Of a DNA stretch of 64,000 nucleotides, positions 40,206-52,394 are shown piece by piece (position 1 is the stretch's first letter; every line of letters begins with the position of its first letter). The stretch is taken from NCBI GenBank assembly GCA_004194705.1, contig SADC01001301.1, positions 496,001 through 560,000 of the forward strand, in the 5' to 3' direction. Made by a program: the position numbers and the translations under genes. The stretch is from Ditylenchus dipsaci (Eukaryota; Nematoda; Chromadorea; Rhabditida; Anguinidae). The notes beneath the pieces are model-generated. The model saw only the letters and a list, made by a program, of their open reading frames with translations. It ran no database searches and had not been told where the DNA came from.

Positions 40206-41200
40206 GTACGCGCAATTCACGCCCGGGACGATTCACGCCCGCGACAATTCACGCCCGGGACATTCACGCCGGGACGATTCACGCCCCAGGACAATTCACG
40301 CCCCTAGATAATTCACGTTAAGTCACTTTATTTATTTACTTTTCTATTTATCAAACCGTCTAAATCACCCAGAATTGGGGTGATAAGGGTAGCTACACAC
40401 CCTAAAGGGTTTAGTTATTTAGTTCTCTGTGACCCTCAATCTCACCCAACAGGAAAAAACTGCTTCTCAGTTTACTTTCACTCTCACTTTCAGTGTACCA
40501 ATGACTTCTTTTACTCTCACTCTCAGTGAAGATTTCGCAGGAATTTTAATTTTTTAATCTGAACCAACCCAAACCAAGTGGTCGTCCACTTAAATCAAAA
40601 AAAAAATTTTTCGGGTTCCAAAACTTGTTTTCTGGAATAATTCGGGCACGCTGGAGATGGTTTGATAGTGGTTAACTGCCATTTTGAAGGGTATTTTTGA
40701 GTTTTGGAAAAATCGAGTTTTGTTAAAATCAAATGTACCCGAATACTCCAAAAATATCGAACAAAATATTATTTTACTATTATCAAAGCATCTTCAGCAT
40801 GTCCGAATTAATACAGAAAACAGGTTTTGGAACATGAAAAACGTAAAAAAAATTCGCTCCAAGTGGTCAACACTTGGTTTTGTTGTACCCAGGTAGTCGT
40901 ACCCAGGTTGGGGAACTTAGGTAGTGTAGTGATACCGGGGTAGTAATATTTTGGTCTTGTAAAGAACTTTTAAAAGCCAGAATTTTTCCTATGATTCAAC
41001 CTCAATTCTACTGAATAACCATGCATCAACAAAACAAGTGGTTGTCCACTAGGAGCAAAATTTTTTTACGTTTTTCATGTTAAAATAGTGCGCAAGTACG
41101 ATCCCACGTAGTGGCACGCTATTTTTTAGCTTCTTTGGCCAGTTTTAGGCGGGATTAGACTTTTTTGACGTCAGATTCGGAATCACCAAAAAACACCTAC
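40206..41200 (+). mobile_element. Satellite-ended element, copy 2 (uninterrupted, right end lost)
   Basis: Begins with the GACAATTCACGCCCGG array (40,207-40,310), then the same inner sequence as 31,075-31,700 joined directly to that at 33,892-34,060. The junction ACCATGCATCAAC near 41,020 is the empty site for the CAC...GTG insertion in copy 1. No right-hand array remains. Confidence 0.85.
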
Positions 41201-41684
41201 GTACACTCTTTTACTTTAAGAGCCAGGTCTTGTTGTTGTATCCATTCATAAATTTTTTAAAAAATTTGTTACAGTACGTAGGATGTTGTGGTTGAAGATT
41301 GCATAATAAAATTATTCTGGCATAAAATTTGTGATTTTTTTATTTTCGAAATTTTTTTTTAAGATTATTCAAAAGAGTTAACTATTTACTTTTCTTTGTA
41401 ATTAATATTTGCAATTTTATATTATCTGACATTTGATCAAGAAAATTTTTTAAAAATTTCAAAAGTTGTCTTGGTGTCTCTTTGGTGTCTCTTCTTAAAT
41501 TATCTGAAAGTATTCAGTCATATTTTCGGATGTCAAAATTCCGACGCAACTCCGTTAATTTTGAGTTATTATTTTTTGAAAGGCGTATCTCAGAAAAAAT
41601 AGATTTAAATTATTAATAACGTACTTCTCTAATAAGTCGGCAGCCTCTTATTTTTGACCAAGATTTTGATTGATAGTTTTCAGA
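41201..41684. other. No gene seen
   Basis: AT-rich, without supportable coding or repeat structure. Confidence 0.45.
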
Positions 41685-42150
41685 TTTATAACTGCTCAAT
41701 GCTTGGTCAATACTTATGAAGAAATTCAAGAGCTACAAGATAGGCAAAAAATCAGCACAAAAATTCAGCAAGCATCACTCAGAAATTACTGGAGAAGAGG
41801 TAAGACGAGCAGTTTCCCTGGTATTGAAGTTTGAAGGATACATGGTTTGGCATATTCCTGGCCTATTTTCTGAAGAAAATTGAGAGTACAATATATCAAA
41901 ATCATCAGCAGTAAAAATGCAACAGAACAAGTGCAAAGACTTACAAGACAACAAGCAAATACAATGAAATTGGGGCCAAAACAATTATACCCCGAAACCC
42001 ACAAAAAACCAGGGGCTTTTGGACGAAAATTCAGGGATTGTGGCTTGGTTTCGTGATTTTCTCAAAAGTTTTTGGGCATTTTTAGAAAATAAAGATATTA
42101 TGTGATAGAGTGTAAAAACTGCATCAGATACAGGTGTCAGATCACAAGTG
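41685..42150 (-). repeat. Dispersed repeat R, copy 3 (inverted)
   Basis: Reverse complement of the repeats at 310-800 and 46,065-46,630. Recognisable words include TGGTCAATACTTATGAAGAA and AAAAACTGCATCAGATAC. With copy 2 it forms an inverted pair around 42.2-46.1 kb. Confidence 0.75.
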
Positions 42151-42550
42151 AGTCAGTGATTTCCTTTCTAAAACAGCATAAACTGGAAACTGGAATGTAA
42201 GACGAAATTTCCAGCAGAATTAATCAGTACTAGCGCTTGCCCGCCCTACGGGCGGGTTTTGTTTTCTGCTGATATTTTCAAACATTTTTCGGGTATTTTC
42301 AGCTGATATTTCTGTAGCATTATCCAATTTATTTTCCGATGATTTTAATATCTATGAATCTGAGCAAAATGCGATCACATATAGTCACTCTTAATTACTT
42401 TATTATTATTCACACCACTGAAAAACATTTTTTGAGATTCACAAAAGCTTTTTTTCTCTTTTCTGCGATTTAAGAGATTCATGAATGCGATCTTCCTGTT
42501 GTGAGATTCATAAAAAGAGAGTTTCTGTCTTTTTGACCTTTTCCAATATA

Positions 42551-43350
42551 CCGTATTTTCTCTAATTAAACCACATGTGGGTTTATTTTTCAACCTCCCT
42601 ATAGGGGGTGGGTTTATTAGAGAGTGTGGGTATAATAGAGAGTGTGGGTTTATTTATTAAGGCGCGACAATGTTCAACAAGGATGTTCAACAACGACAAT
42701 ATCAACAACGTCTTCTTCTGCGCTGACCATTTGTTGTGCTTTCATTTGGATCGTTCGGCGACTGATCTTGAGCTTCTTTGAATGGCGTTCCCTGACCCAA
42801 GCTGCCAATTGCGTGTCTAGATCTTAAAACTTGAGCGGGCGACCACCACCAGGATGTTTCTTCTTGTTCTTGCCATCCGTTGCGGATTCACTAGAAATGA
42901 ATAAAAATATATAAACAGAAAAGCTAGAAGGAAATCTAACTTGAGTTGTTTCAGCTGGTTCTCCTTCTTGACCCACTTAATGACTGACGAGCGATCAATG
43001 TTGAACTTTTTGCTGGCTGCTTTTTCGAGACTTGCTTGGCATGCTTGACCACTTGCAGCTTTCATTCTGTTGTGTAGGCCTTGCGCTTTCTAGACTTGAC
43101 TGGCTGCTCATCTTTGCTGCCGGACAGATCGCTCCCGTAGTTCTGCATAATTTGGTCCATAGCTTCACTGAAAAAGAAAGAAAAATCAATAAAATTCAAA
43201 CGCTGTTTTTTGTGGCAATTAGGATAAATGACCCTTCAGGGGTGTGGGTTAATTGGAGAGTGTGGGTTTATTTTTCAACCTCCCTTGGGGTGTGGGCTTA
43301 TTAGAGAGTGTGGGTACAATAGAGAGTGTGGTATATTAGAGAAAATACGG
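42551..43350 (-). mobile_element. Pogo/Tigger-type element (800 bp) encoding only a DNA-binding domain
   Basis: TA|CCGTATTTTCTCTAATTAAA at the left and TATATTAGAGAAAATACGG|TA at the right. Subterminal GTGGGTTTATTTTTCAACCT blocks are repeated in inverted order. Minus-strand frames, with one shift and one small intron (about 42,889-42,940), read SRKRKAYTTE, KLQVVKHAK, KKFNIDRSSVIKWVKKENQL, then GGGRPLKF and LAAWVRERHSKKLKISRRTI. This is the paired helix-turn-helix region of pogo/Tigger transposases. The DDE domain is absent. The ends match several MITEs in the window (23,037; 60,170; 63,502). Confidence 0.85.
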
Positions 43351-43352
43351 TA

Positions 43353-44668
43353 CATGTAAATTGAAGCTATACGCATAATCCACAGTACAAAAGGTATAGT
43401 ACATGAGCTAAGAGATATGAAACATGAGACTTGACACATTAAATGAGAGTCACAGACATGCACTTCGACACATGAGGCACAACATTAGCCATGGACAACA
43501 AAAAATTTAAAAATAGGTCGTGTGACCGAAACATGAGCCGTGAGCTCCAATCAGGAATTCCTAAAAGAGCTTTTTCGTTCCTTTCATAGACGCACATTAC
43601 TGTAACAATTTCTAAATTTTTACAGACGTGTGTGTTGAGATTCACGAAGACATATTTTTCACGTGAATGATTTATAAACTATTCGTCTTTTGGTATTCGA
43701 CTCACTAAATCAAAGTATTCGACTCATTAAATCGAAATTTAATCAATAAAATGTAAGTTCTGAACCCTTATACACAACGCATGTCCACGATACAAAAGAC
43801 TTGACACACATGGCATGTGACACACTCTTGAGTCACTAAATGAGAAGATCGAAACACTTGCAATAATTACTGATATATACCGAATAAGATCACATCTTGA
43901 GTATTGATTCAACTCAAGTGACTTGACTATTCTTGCATTTAATTTGAGACTCAATGAATCCCAGTCCAAGCATCTCAGATATTAAAAAACATGTGAGTCG
44001 ACCGTGAAATTTATACATTCTTCATTCAATCCTTCCCTACAAACTTCGGATCTTCACATTTATTAGATGTGAAATAGACTCGAAATCAAATGCTTCTCAG
44101 AATGTACTGTAACTTCATCATCAAGTCATATTATCCGATACGTTTCAGAATTGACTGATTAAAGAACATGACTTGAAGAAAAATTCACCGACCAATCACA
44201 CATAAAAGTTTCATTTAAGCTTTATGCATAGCTCACGATTGAAGAAATGAATTAGCGAGTGTATTAATAGATTGAATAGAAATAATAGAATGAATTTGAG
44301 ACTTTACCATGAACAGACTACTATAGTACTTTTATTCACGACTTAGAAGTTTTCTCTATCTTACAGCTGATATCAAAGTGAGATCGGTTGTGCGAGAACT
44401 GAAATATTCTGAGTTGGTCAATGTCAGCCACTTTTGATGTGAAGTAAGAATGCTATCGTAAATCAAAATGTCGAATTTTAATTAAAGTTCAAAAATCTCC
44501 TTTTTCAAAAAAGGGCCAAGGGCGAACCCTGATTAAGGTTGGCAAAGACGATGGTGCCGCTTTAGCGCCTCAAAGTAACTTGACATCATTCCCACTATTG
44601 TTCACAAAGATGCTCTTCATTAACAAAGAATAACACAACAGAGATTTCAACAGATACAGAGAGAAAAA
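43353..44668. other. No gene seen
   Basis: AC/GA-rich simple-sequence texture (ACACATGAG, ACTCGACC-like words). No exon, RNA or repeat end can be supported. Confidence 0.45.
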
Positions 44669-45578
44669 TCAATCAACTTTCTTCTCCAGGTGGTGCCCTC
44701 CTTGGTCATTCTTTTGCAGATGGTGTTCTTCTTGCTCATTCTGAGGATAGTCCAAGTCATCTATGGCATAATCTTGATCCACAAACAGCTCGCTTTCATC
44801 GCTGAGAATAGAAAAGTGCTCCAAAGAAACAATCATGAGAGACAAAACTTCACCTTAAAGCTTTAAATTGAAAAAAAGCTTCTCAGTGCTCAAACCTGTC
44901 CACTCAATAGAAGCTTGAGTGATTTCGATATGATCATCCATGCCAATATTCGACTTGATCTGAGAGCACAGTTGACATTTATGTTCTCCGTCAGTAGCCA
45001 TTCCCACGAAAGAACCAGTATTTAAGCCAAAGTGCACAATGTCTGTGATTATCGAAGACCTGTGAAAATAAATGAAAATGATTCATTGATGCAAATGCAC
45101 AACTAACCGTATCTTTTAGTATACTTTCAAAACACAATTCTTGTACACACTGCATGCCGAACTTCACGACTAATCCATAGAGTGAAGACCTGAAAAGATG
45201 AATGAGAAATATTTATTGATAACAATGCACAACTAACCGTATCTTTTAGTATACTTTCAAAACACAATTCTTGTTCACACTGCGGCCGAACTTCACGACG
45301 AATCCATAGAGCGAGAACCTGAAGAGATGAATGAGAAACACTTATTAATAAGAATGCACAACTTACCGGATCTTCCAGTATACTCTTAAAGCACAATTCT
45401 TGTTCACACTGCGGCCCGAACTTCACGACTAATCCATAGAGCGAAAACCTGAAGAGATGAATAAGAAACACTTATTGATAAGAATGCACATTTTACCAGA
45501 TCTTCCATTATACTCTTAAAGCACAATTCTTGTACACACTGCGGCCCGAACTTCACGACCAATCCATATAGCGAAAAC
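44669..45578 (-). CDS. 3' end of an unidentified gene with four tandem exon copies
   Basis: Tandem exons 45,497-45,578, 45,367-45,448, 45,238-45,318 and 45,108-45,189, each 81-82 bp with a ~48-bp intron between, encode FSLYGLVVKFGPQCEQELCF-like units. Next is 44,854-45,059 (IITDIVHFGLNTGSFVGMAT, then CQLCSQIKSNIG), whose start resembles the repeated exon. The last exon, 44,669-44,801, is acidic (DESELFVDQDYAIDDLDYPQ) and ends in HHLEKKVD. All have AG/GT borders. A T-run at 44,870 probably lacks one base; adding one would join the last two exons in frame. An 82-nt exon cannot be spliced twice in series without a frameshift, so the copies would have to be alternatives. No domain is recognised and upstream exons were not found. 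Confidence 0.6.
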
Positions 45579-45600
45579 CTGAAGAGATGAATGAGAAACA
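45090..45600. repeat. ~130-bp exon-plus-intron tandem repeat
   Basis: Four units with starts 129-130 bp apart. Within each, the exon half (AATTCTTGTACACACTGC, CTTCACGACTAATCCATA) is better conserved than spacer length would require, and the spacer keeps GATGAATGAGAAACACTTAT and splice borders. The whole exon-intron unit was duplicated. Confidence 0.9.
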
Positions 45601-46064
45601 CTTATTGATGGTATCACCCTCAAATACCTTTACTTATTTACTCTTCAATTTCAGACTTAACTTTGAACCATAGTACAGTCCAAGTACTTCAAATATTTAC
45701 CATTATTGAAGCACTTGGATTGCAGTATAAATCAGAGTTAAATCAAGAAAATTTTAAAAGACTCGAGTCCAAATGTTTATTCGAGAATAAAAAATTCAAT
45801 CCAAGTATCTGGATGATTCACAAAATTCGAGACAAAAAACATGAGACTCGACCACAAAATCAATGGAGAGAGCCAACTGCTCAACATGCTCAAGAAATAA
45901 TAATGAGCATACGACAAAACTTCCGCTGCAATGAAATCCTCTTGAGACCAACTTTCAAAGAACAATTTTAAGACATTTGAAAATTTGCGATGACCGACAT
46001 ACATACAACTCTCTTTTAGTATATAGGATTTTCTAAAATAACAAATTACAGTGTTATTCGAGAT

Positions 46065-46630
46065 CTGACATTTGTATCTGATGCAGTTTTTCACGCTCTA
46101 TTACATGAGACCTTCACTTTCTGAAAATGCCTTAAAGATTTTTGAGAAAATTACGAAACCAAGCCACAACCACCTAAATTTTCGTAGAAAAGACCCTGGT
46201 TTTTTTGTGGGGTTTCTGGGTCGAATTGTTTTGGCTTTAATTTAGTCATATTTTCTTGTTGTCTTGTGAGTGCTTTTACTAGTTCTGTTTAATTTTTTAC
46301 GCTGAGCATTTTGACATATTGAACTCTCAATTTTCTTCAAAAAATCGGCCAGGAATATGCCAAACCAGGTATCCTTCAAAATTCAATACCAGGGAAACTG
46401 CTGGTCTTAATTCTTCTCCAGTAATTTCTGAGTGACGTTTGCTAAATTTTTGTGCTGGTTTTATGTTTTTTTTGCTGTTTCGAATTTTTCTGTTAAATTA
46501 TGCCTATCTTGCAGCTCTTGAATTTCTTCATAAGTATTGACCGAGCATTGAGCAGTTATACACAGCTATGACATGCTTTCAACAAGTTTTGAATGAAAAT
46601 TTGGCGATGAGAAATGGTGGTTTTGCGCGT
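46065..46630 (+). repeat. Dispersed repeat R, copy 2
   Basis: Same orientation as 310-800 (ATTTGTATCTGATGCAG, AAACCAAGCCACAACCACCT, CAGTTATACACAGCTATGAC). It retains a ~90-bp inner block near 46,440-46,510 that copy 1 lacks and copy 3 keeps in part. Confidence 0.75.
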
Positions 46631-47118
46631 TGGACGCTGGTAGTCTTCCTTTTTGCAAACAGACTCCAGCTCACATACACTCATTCGAAAGAGCAGACCC
46701 TAAAGTTCTTTTGACGTATTACAGTCATAGATGTGGTTTGCAAAAAAAAGCGATGTCTGCCTCTTTGTCCAAACACCCGTACATATATTTTGAACAATCG
46801 TTTGCGTGAAATTCTGAGTTCAACGAGGTATTGACCGCCACTCTGCCCTACAAGTGCTAAGAAAGAATTTGATTTTTTTGTTGAAACTACAAATGACATT
46901 AGTGCCGAATAAATCTAATTGCATTTTCCTAAGATACAATGCTTTGTGAAAAATCAATTCGCAATAAAATTTATTAGATCCGTACAAAAGTAAAATTATC
47001 CACTCAAACAAAGTAGCCCTTGTATCCAGCGTAGACTGTAGAGGGCCAATAACAACACTTTGGAACTCATCATTCTCAAAAAAAACACTAAATGGCTAAC
47101 ATCAACGATTGCGCTGAT

Positions 47119-50100
47119 TTAGCCTCCAATCATCAGGCCTGCTCCTACTTTGGTGATCGGTTTCTGCAAATATATAAATTTATATATAAATTGTTTTCAC
47201 TATGATATAATAGCTCTGACATGACATTCACAGTTAAAATTATTTTTATGAGATTCAGGTTTCAGTTTAGCATTCACTAGTTTGATCCAAAAACATGAGA
47301 ATGGTCAATAATCTCTTCAATTTATGAGAAGTATAAGAAAAGAGAAAGATTAATTCATAATTTATAATCATCTTAACCGCAATCCTTCTGATCGCCACAA
47401 TCACGATATCACCATTATTCATACGAGGGAGACCGAGGAATTTTTCGGCAAAAAGCAATGCGGAAAACCAAAGTTTATTCTGACACAGGATTTGGCCAAA
47501 GAACTATTTGCGCGTAGATTCAAAGCTTTCGTGACCCATCAGCTTTAAGTATATGTACCTAATAAACATTTTAAACTTTTATTGGTTTTGAAAGAGTTCG
47601 TGGCAAAAAATTTAGTTCGTCTGCCCACAAAGTTTTTTCCCTTGACACATATAGAAGAAGAGTAGTCAACCTCTTTGACTCTGCTTAATCGGCCTTTCTA
47701 CTATAGTCGAACCTTCCAAAGGGACCAGCCAGGGGACATGGTTTGACACCCTTTTACCCTCATTTATTTTAACTATTGCCAGTTCTGTTATGAAAAGTCT
47801 TGTCCGAAATATAATAAGCATTCCGATAATAATAAGCATTTTGCTGATCGTTTTTCAGAAATCAAAAATTTTACTTTCTAAAAAAGCAAAAAATCGATAA
47901 AAAAAAGCTATTATCGAAGTAGCCTGCCCTTGAAAGGAGTTTTTTGCTTTTTCAAAGAAAAAAATGTTTGAATTTTGCAAAAATGATCGGCGAAATCGTA
48001 ATCCTTGCGATATTTTTGACGATAGTGGTTACGCCGTCCGTCACTGTCCTAATTTTTTTTCATCGCCGTCTTGCATTTTCATCAAATTTTATATAAACGG
48101 AACGCTTTTTTATTTTACATCATATAATCAGTTTTTATTTTTCTGCCTTATTTTTGGGTGGCCGTCTAGGTTTTCTTTCACTTTTAGTTTAAAGAAATGA
48201 GGCCGTCCTAATTTTTCCGATTTTTTTGAAAATTTTCATGTAAAATTAGGACGGCCTCATTTTTTTGAACTAAAAGTGAAAAAAAAACCTGGACGGTCAC
48301 CCAAAAATAAGGTAGAATAATAAAAACTGACCATATGATGGAAAATAAAATAAACATTCCGTTATAAAAAAAATTGATGAAAATACAGGACGGCGATGAA
48401 AAAAATTAGTAGGCGAAGGACGGGCGCCCGACTATAATTGTGATTTGATTGGGAAAAGAGATCTGGTAAAAAAAAATTAAAATTGAGTTAAAAAAGGTGT
48501 CGGACCCTAAGTGGGAACAAACTTCTGTCCTTATTCGAGAATGTCCTTATTGGTAGATTCGACTGTAAATCAGTAGTGAACTGATAGTGGAGGAAAGTTC
48601 AGCTCCAATATGGTGTGTTTTTGACGTAAAAAAGTCTGCAATCCATAAAAATATTTTCGGCATGTCAATGACACCCCAGCATATAAGTTTCGTTGCCGCA
48701 AGTTTAAAGAGGACAAACCGAGAAGTTGTGGATCAAACTGAGCACGAATGTGAAAGGCAGTTGTTTGGACAGCTTTTTCTCCATCACACTACTTACGGTC
48801 CAGTCAGTGTCACAGGATGCTCTGAACACAAAAGTGTCGGCTATCTCTGTCTGGTAGGCAAATGCCTAAACATAGTATGTGATGAGTTTTCTTAATAGTA
48901 AGAGTATTTGACGTTCTGCTTACAGCCTTGCTCTCCTGTTGCCGGAAACTCGACTCAAAATCCACACCGAACTGCAAAGTGTCTGACTGTCTGTGGTAGT
49001 AGGAAGCATGGAATCCACTGTTGGAAGCGGTAGCTGCTGCGGCCCAACTAGGAGTGCAGTAACGCATCCATAAGACAGTACACTCATCACATCTGTTTGC
49101 CCTAAAATGGAGGGATTTGCCTAATTATGCTAATGTTGTGCTTTTTTGTATATCGATTAGGTTCGACTATGGAAAAAACTCTGAAAAGTGTTTGGCTGTA
49201 TGGCTTTGGCAAAATTTGCGCAAAAAGCGCTGTCTGACTTTTAACAGCACTTTGACTGCAAAGGACTGTTTTTACCTGGTTTTTGAGAAGCACACTGGGT
49301 TATGAGCTCGGCACCCAGCTCCAGGTTTTCTGTCAGTCGACGGACATAAGCTGCAATACTCACATTTTTTTGCTTCAAATAATTGGTAAAATATGAAACT
49401 CACAGCCAATAAATGCACCACTATTATTTAAGATATTGGGGTTAGCGACAGTTAAAGCTGAAATTTTAGTGCGAATTAAATTCTTTTTTTGGATGAAGCT
49501 TTTTACCGCTAGTGGTCAGACGACCCGACGTTCTAGCGAGAACTGAGTGCCTGCCATTTTGCTTTGCTGCAAAAAAACAAATTGAATATGATTTTGGGGA
49601 TTAAAAAGTCGTACACAAAAATACTGACCTGAACTTGTGCCATGCCTTGAAGCGAATACCATTGGTAAATTGGTGTAAAACGGTAGCCGAGGTGTTGCCC
49701 TGTAATAAAAGTAGAAAAATTGAAAGTATTGATATTTCAAAGTTGGACATGTATTATTAAGGTCAAAACTGAAAAATGCCTTTAGCTGAAAAGTACCGTC
49801 CTTTGAGTTCTAGAGAGAAAAGCTGAACAGTGCCAGATATCTAAACATTTTTTTTAAATGATAGCACTATCAGGTAGGCCTGCGACTCTAGTTTCTAACG
49901 GAGTATCATTTGCTGAAACATCTTTGCAAAAGTTAAGCGCCAAAACGTTGAAGTATGAAGCAAGTCTGAAAAATAATTTTATTCATACTTTTACCTTTTT
50001 GTGCTACATTTCGCATAGATGTTACAGCAAATGATACGCCGTCAGAAACTAGAGTTGCAATGCTTCCTGGTGGTGTTATGTTCCTTAGATATTTAACTCT

Positions 50101-50711
50101 TTCACTAAAAGAATTCAGACAAAAGACGGTATTTTTCAGTTTCGACCTATTATCAACTTTTTGACATTCTGTTGTGTTATTAGAATTATGAAGACTTCTT
50201 TTAATTGTATGAAAAAAATTGTGCTATTAGTGTACTATTTTAAAATCAAAATCTCTCGACCCTTTTTTAATCGTAACATAACATTTACCATAAAACACAT
50301 ACCTGAGGGTCCATGTCTCCGAGCATAACTGGAAACAGCTCTCCTGGACCTCCAGCTGGTTTCGACCCCACATAAGTGGATCCAAAGCGGTATCCATTTA
50401 AGTTGGTGGACAAGTTGATTGAGTGAGAAATCTAATAAACATATTTATGTTGATCAAAAAATTATTTTTCAAGATAGGGATACCTGGAAGTGCGAGCTCA
50501 ACTGCTTGTTCAACATAACTTTGGCTCCTTCAAACACGATTGGAAAGACATCGCGACATTTGCGGTGGAACTCGTCAAAAGAGAGCACATCTGGCCTAGA
50601 TGGTCTGGCTGACATTGATTCGAACCCTTGTGGAGCTGCTTGTCCAGTAGGTTCTACTGACGCATCTAATCCAGACATACTTAGTGTATTGATACTGGAA
50701 TTGTGGTGCAT
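47119..50711 (-). CDS. TOMM40: Mitochondrial import receptor TOM40
   Basis: Beta-barrel channel of the outer mitochondrial membrane translocase. Nine exons: 50,484-50,711, 50,303-50,431, 49,629-49,699, 49,507-49,566, 49,404-49,457, 49,276-49,358, 48,924-49,101, 48,719-48,865, 47,119-47,163. Family landmarks in order: FDEFHRKCRDVFPIVFEGAK, LNKQLSSHFQ, YRFGSTYVGSKPAGGPGELF, VMLGDMD, SGFHASYYHRQSDTLQFGVD, EIADTFVFRASCDTDWTVSS, VMEKKLSKQLPFTF, final KVGAGLMIGG. The barrel is complete; the N-terminus is short and the start (50,711, or Met at 50,678) is uncertain. At least four single-base losses occur (for example the AA run in exon 3 and GGGG in exon 4). The last intron (47,164-48,718) contains a transposon. 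Confidence 0.94.
47704..48565. mobile_element. Pogo-like element with inner foldback, in the TOM40 intron
   Basis: The left end TAGTCGAACCTTCCAAAGGG and right end GGTAGATTCGACTG|TA resemble pogo-type ends. Inside, 48,040-48,425 is a foldback whose arms (AGGCCGTCCTAATTTTTCCG, GACGGCGATG and complements) meet near 48,220. No transposase is present. Confidence 0.65.
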
Positions 50712-50731
50712 ATATTGCAAGGTCTTTGCTG

Positions 50732-51770
50732 TTTTATAAAAAAAATCTGCCAAAAGCTGTTCGTTAAAATTTTGGTATAAAAGGGAACAATATCATAATC
50801 GACTACAGATCACAAAAAGTTATGGTTAAAACAATTGTCGGACCCATGGCGGGATTGTATGGAGAAGTTCGTTTTGATTATTTCTCAAAAATTTATGTAT
50901 AAAGTATTGATAAAATTCCCTTACTTTTGAGTATCACGCCGAAAATTTACTTGTTTAGCCTATGTTCTAATTAAAAAATATTGCTCTGCTTCAATACTAG
51001 CAAGCCAAATTCGTAGCGCGAAAACACCGTTTTTTGTCAAATCTATCAAATTTAAAAATAATCAAATCTCATAAATGTGAAATATATGATTTATCTACAA
51101 AAATTTAAGTATAGAAACACGAAAAGAGACAAAAAAAATATTTCAATTTTATGGGTGATAATTACTATAAGTACCGGATTTGAAACTTAGTTAATAAAAG
51201 AAAAAGGTAAGTTTAAAAATATTCCCTCCTACATTGCGAAAATTTTCAGCCCATTTTTTATTTTAATAAAACTATGTCAAAATGTGCTAAGTCGTTTAGA
51301 AATAAGGCGCAATATTTGAATAAGGATTATGAAGAAGCAGTATGCTTTACAATAATATTTTTTGATTTGAAAAGCTATGTAATTGACGTAAATAGTGCGA
51401 TATTGAAAAGATCAATGACATAAATGTTGGGAATGGGTCGGCTCTTGGTTCTACACTTGAAGGCAACAGCCAATGAGTTTTGATCCGATTTCTTAAAAAT
51501 ATCTACAAACCACGTTTTTGAAAAAAAACGGTTGTAAATAGTTTGACTTTGCCTATGCGATTGATGATTATCACTAAAAGCCGGAATGAAAAAACTCTAA
51601 TAACAAATTCATTTTACTTCATCGTTTGATGTATGTTATTCTCTTTTCTCTGATTTACGTCCTCCCAAGAGTGATTAAATGTAATTAATTGTATTTTTAA
51701 GGTCGTTCTGGAGCCATATTTTGTAAACGAAATATTGTTCTAATGTAAAAATTAAATTAAAGGGGCATGA
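50732..51770. other. Upstream of TOM40, no gene seen
   Basis: AT-rich. It may include the TOM40 5' UTR: a splice acceptor-like AACAG at 50,729 suggests an unseen upstream exon. No promoter motif can be assigned. Confidence 0.45.
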
Positions 51771-51992
51771 TCGTGCCCGATGGGGGAAAAGGCGCGAACC
51801 AGCAGTTCTTTTCTTTCTCGATAAATTTTTACATTCGTTCTCGTCTAGATTTTTTAAGTTTTCTGTCTAGTTTTTAAAAGCAGTATAAGGTCATCTATAT
51901 CAGATTTGACGCAGAACGAGTGAAAAATGGGACGATTCGAAAAAATTCGAAAAAAACTGCTGGTTCGCGCCTTAACGCACGGGCATGCCCCT
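51771..51992. mobile_element. TTAA-flanked MITE (222 bp)
   Basis: TTAA|AGGGGCATGATCGTGCCC at the left and GGGCATGCCCCT|TTAA at the right. The second pair of arms AAGGCGCGAACCAGCAGTT and complement near 51,955 forms most of the element. Confidence 0.88.
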
Positions 51993-52394
51993 TTAAAAAC
52001 TTTAATTTAAGAATTTCGAATGCTCTAATGTTCTTAAGATTGAAGCGATATAAATGGGATGTGTCAGGTGGCTTTTTGAGAAAATTCAGACATTCTGATA
52101 TTGATGTTGCTAATCGACTTTTGGTTCTGTACAAGTTTTATTTACATTGCAACGCTGGGTTGTCAACAAATGTTACAGTTTAAACGACGTATCAAAATAT
52201 CATTTTAGGTACACTTTGACAATTTTGAGGAGCGCAATAAGTAAGTGATCATAATTTAACAACAAGTCATTGGTGCTAAACGGCTTTGTCTGACAATTTT
52301 GGGCACTTGTGCACTTGGGGGGGGGGGGGAGCTTTTTAGTCAACTCTAAATAAAGTTTGAACGTCTCCTAAGCAATTCTAATACGCTGAAAACG

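Noticed and set aside
45127..45471. 114-codon minus-strand frame as an unspliced repeat protein
   Set aside because: It reads through exon-intron units. The repeating peptide includes intron-derived SISVSHSSLQ-type sequence bounded by GT and AG.
49117..49305. Plus-strand 62-codon frame in TOM40
   Set aside because: It is antisense to TOM40 exon 6 and its flanking introns.
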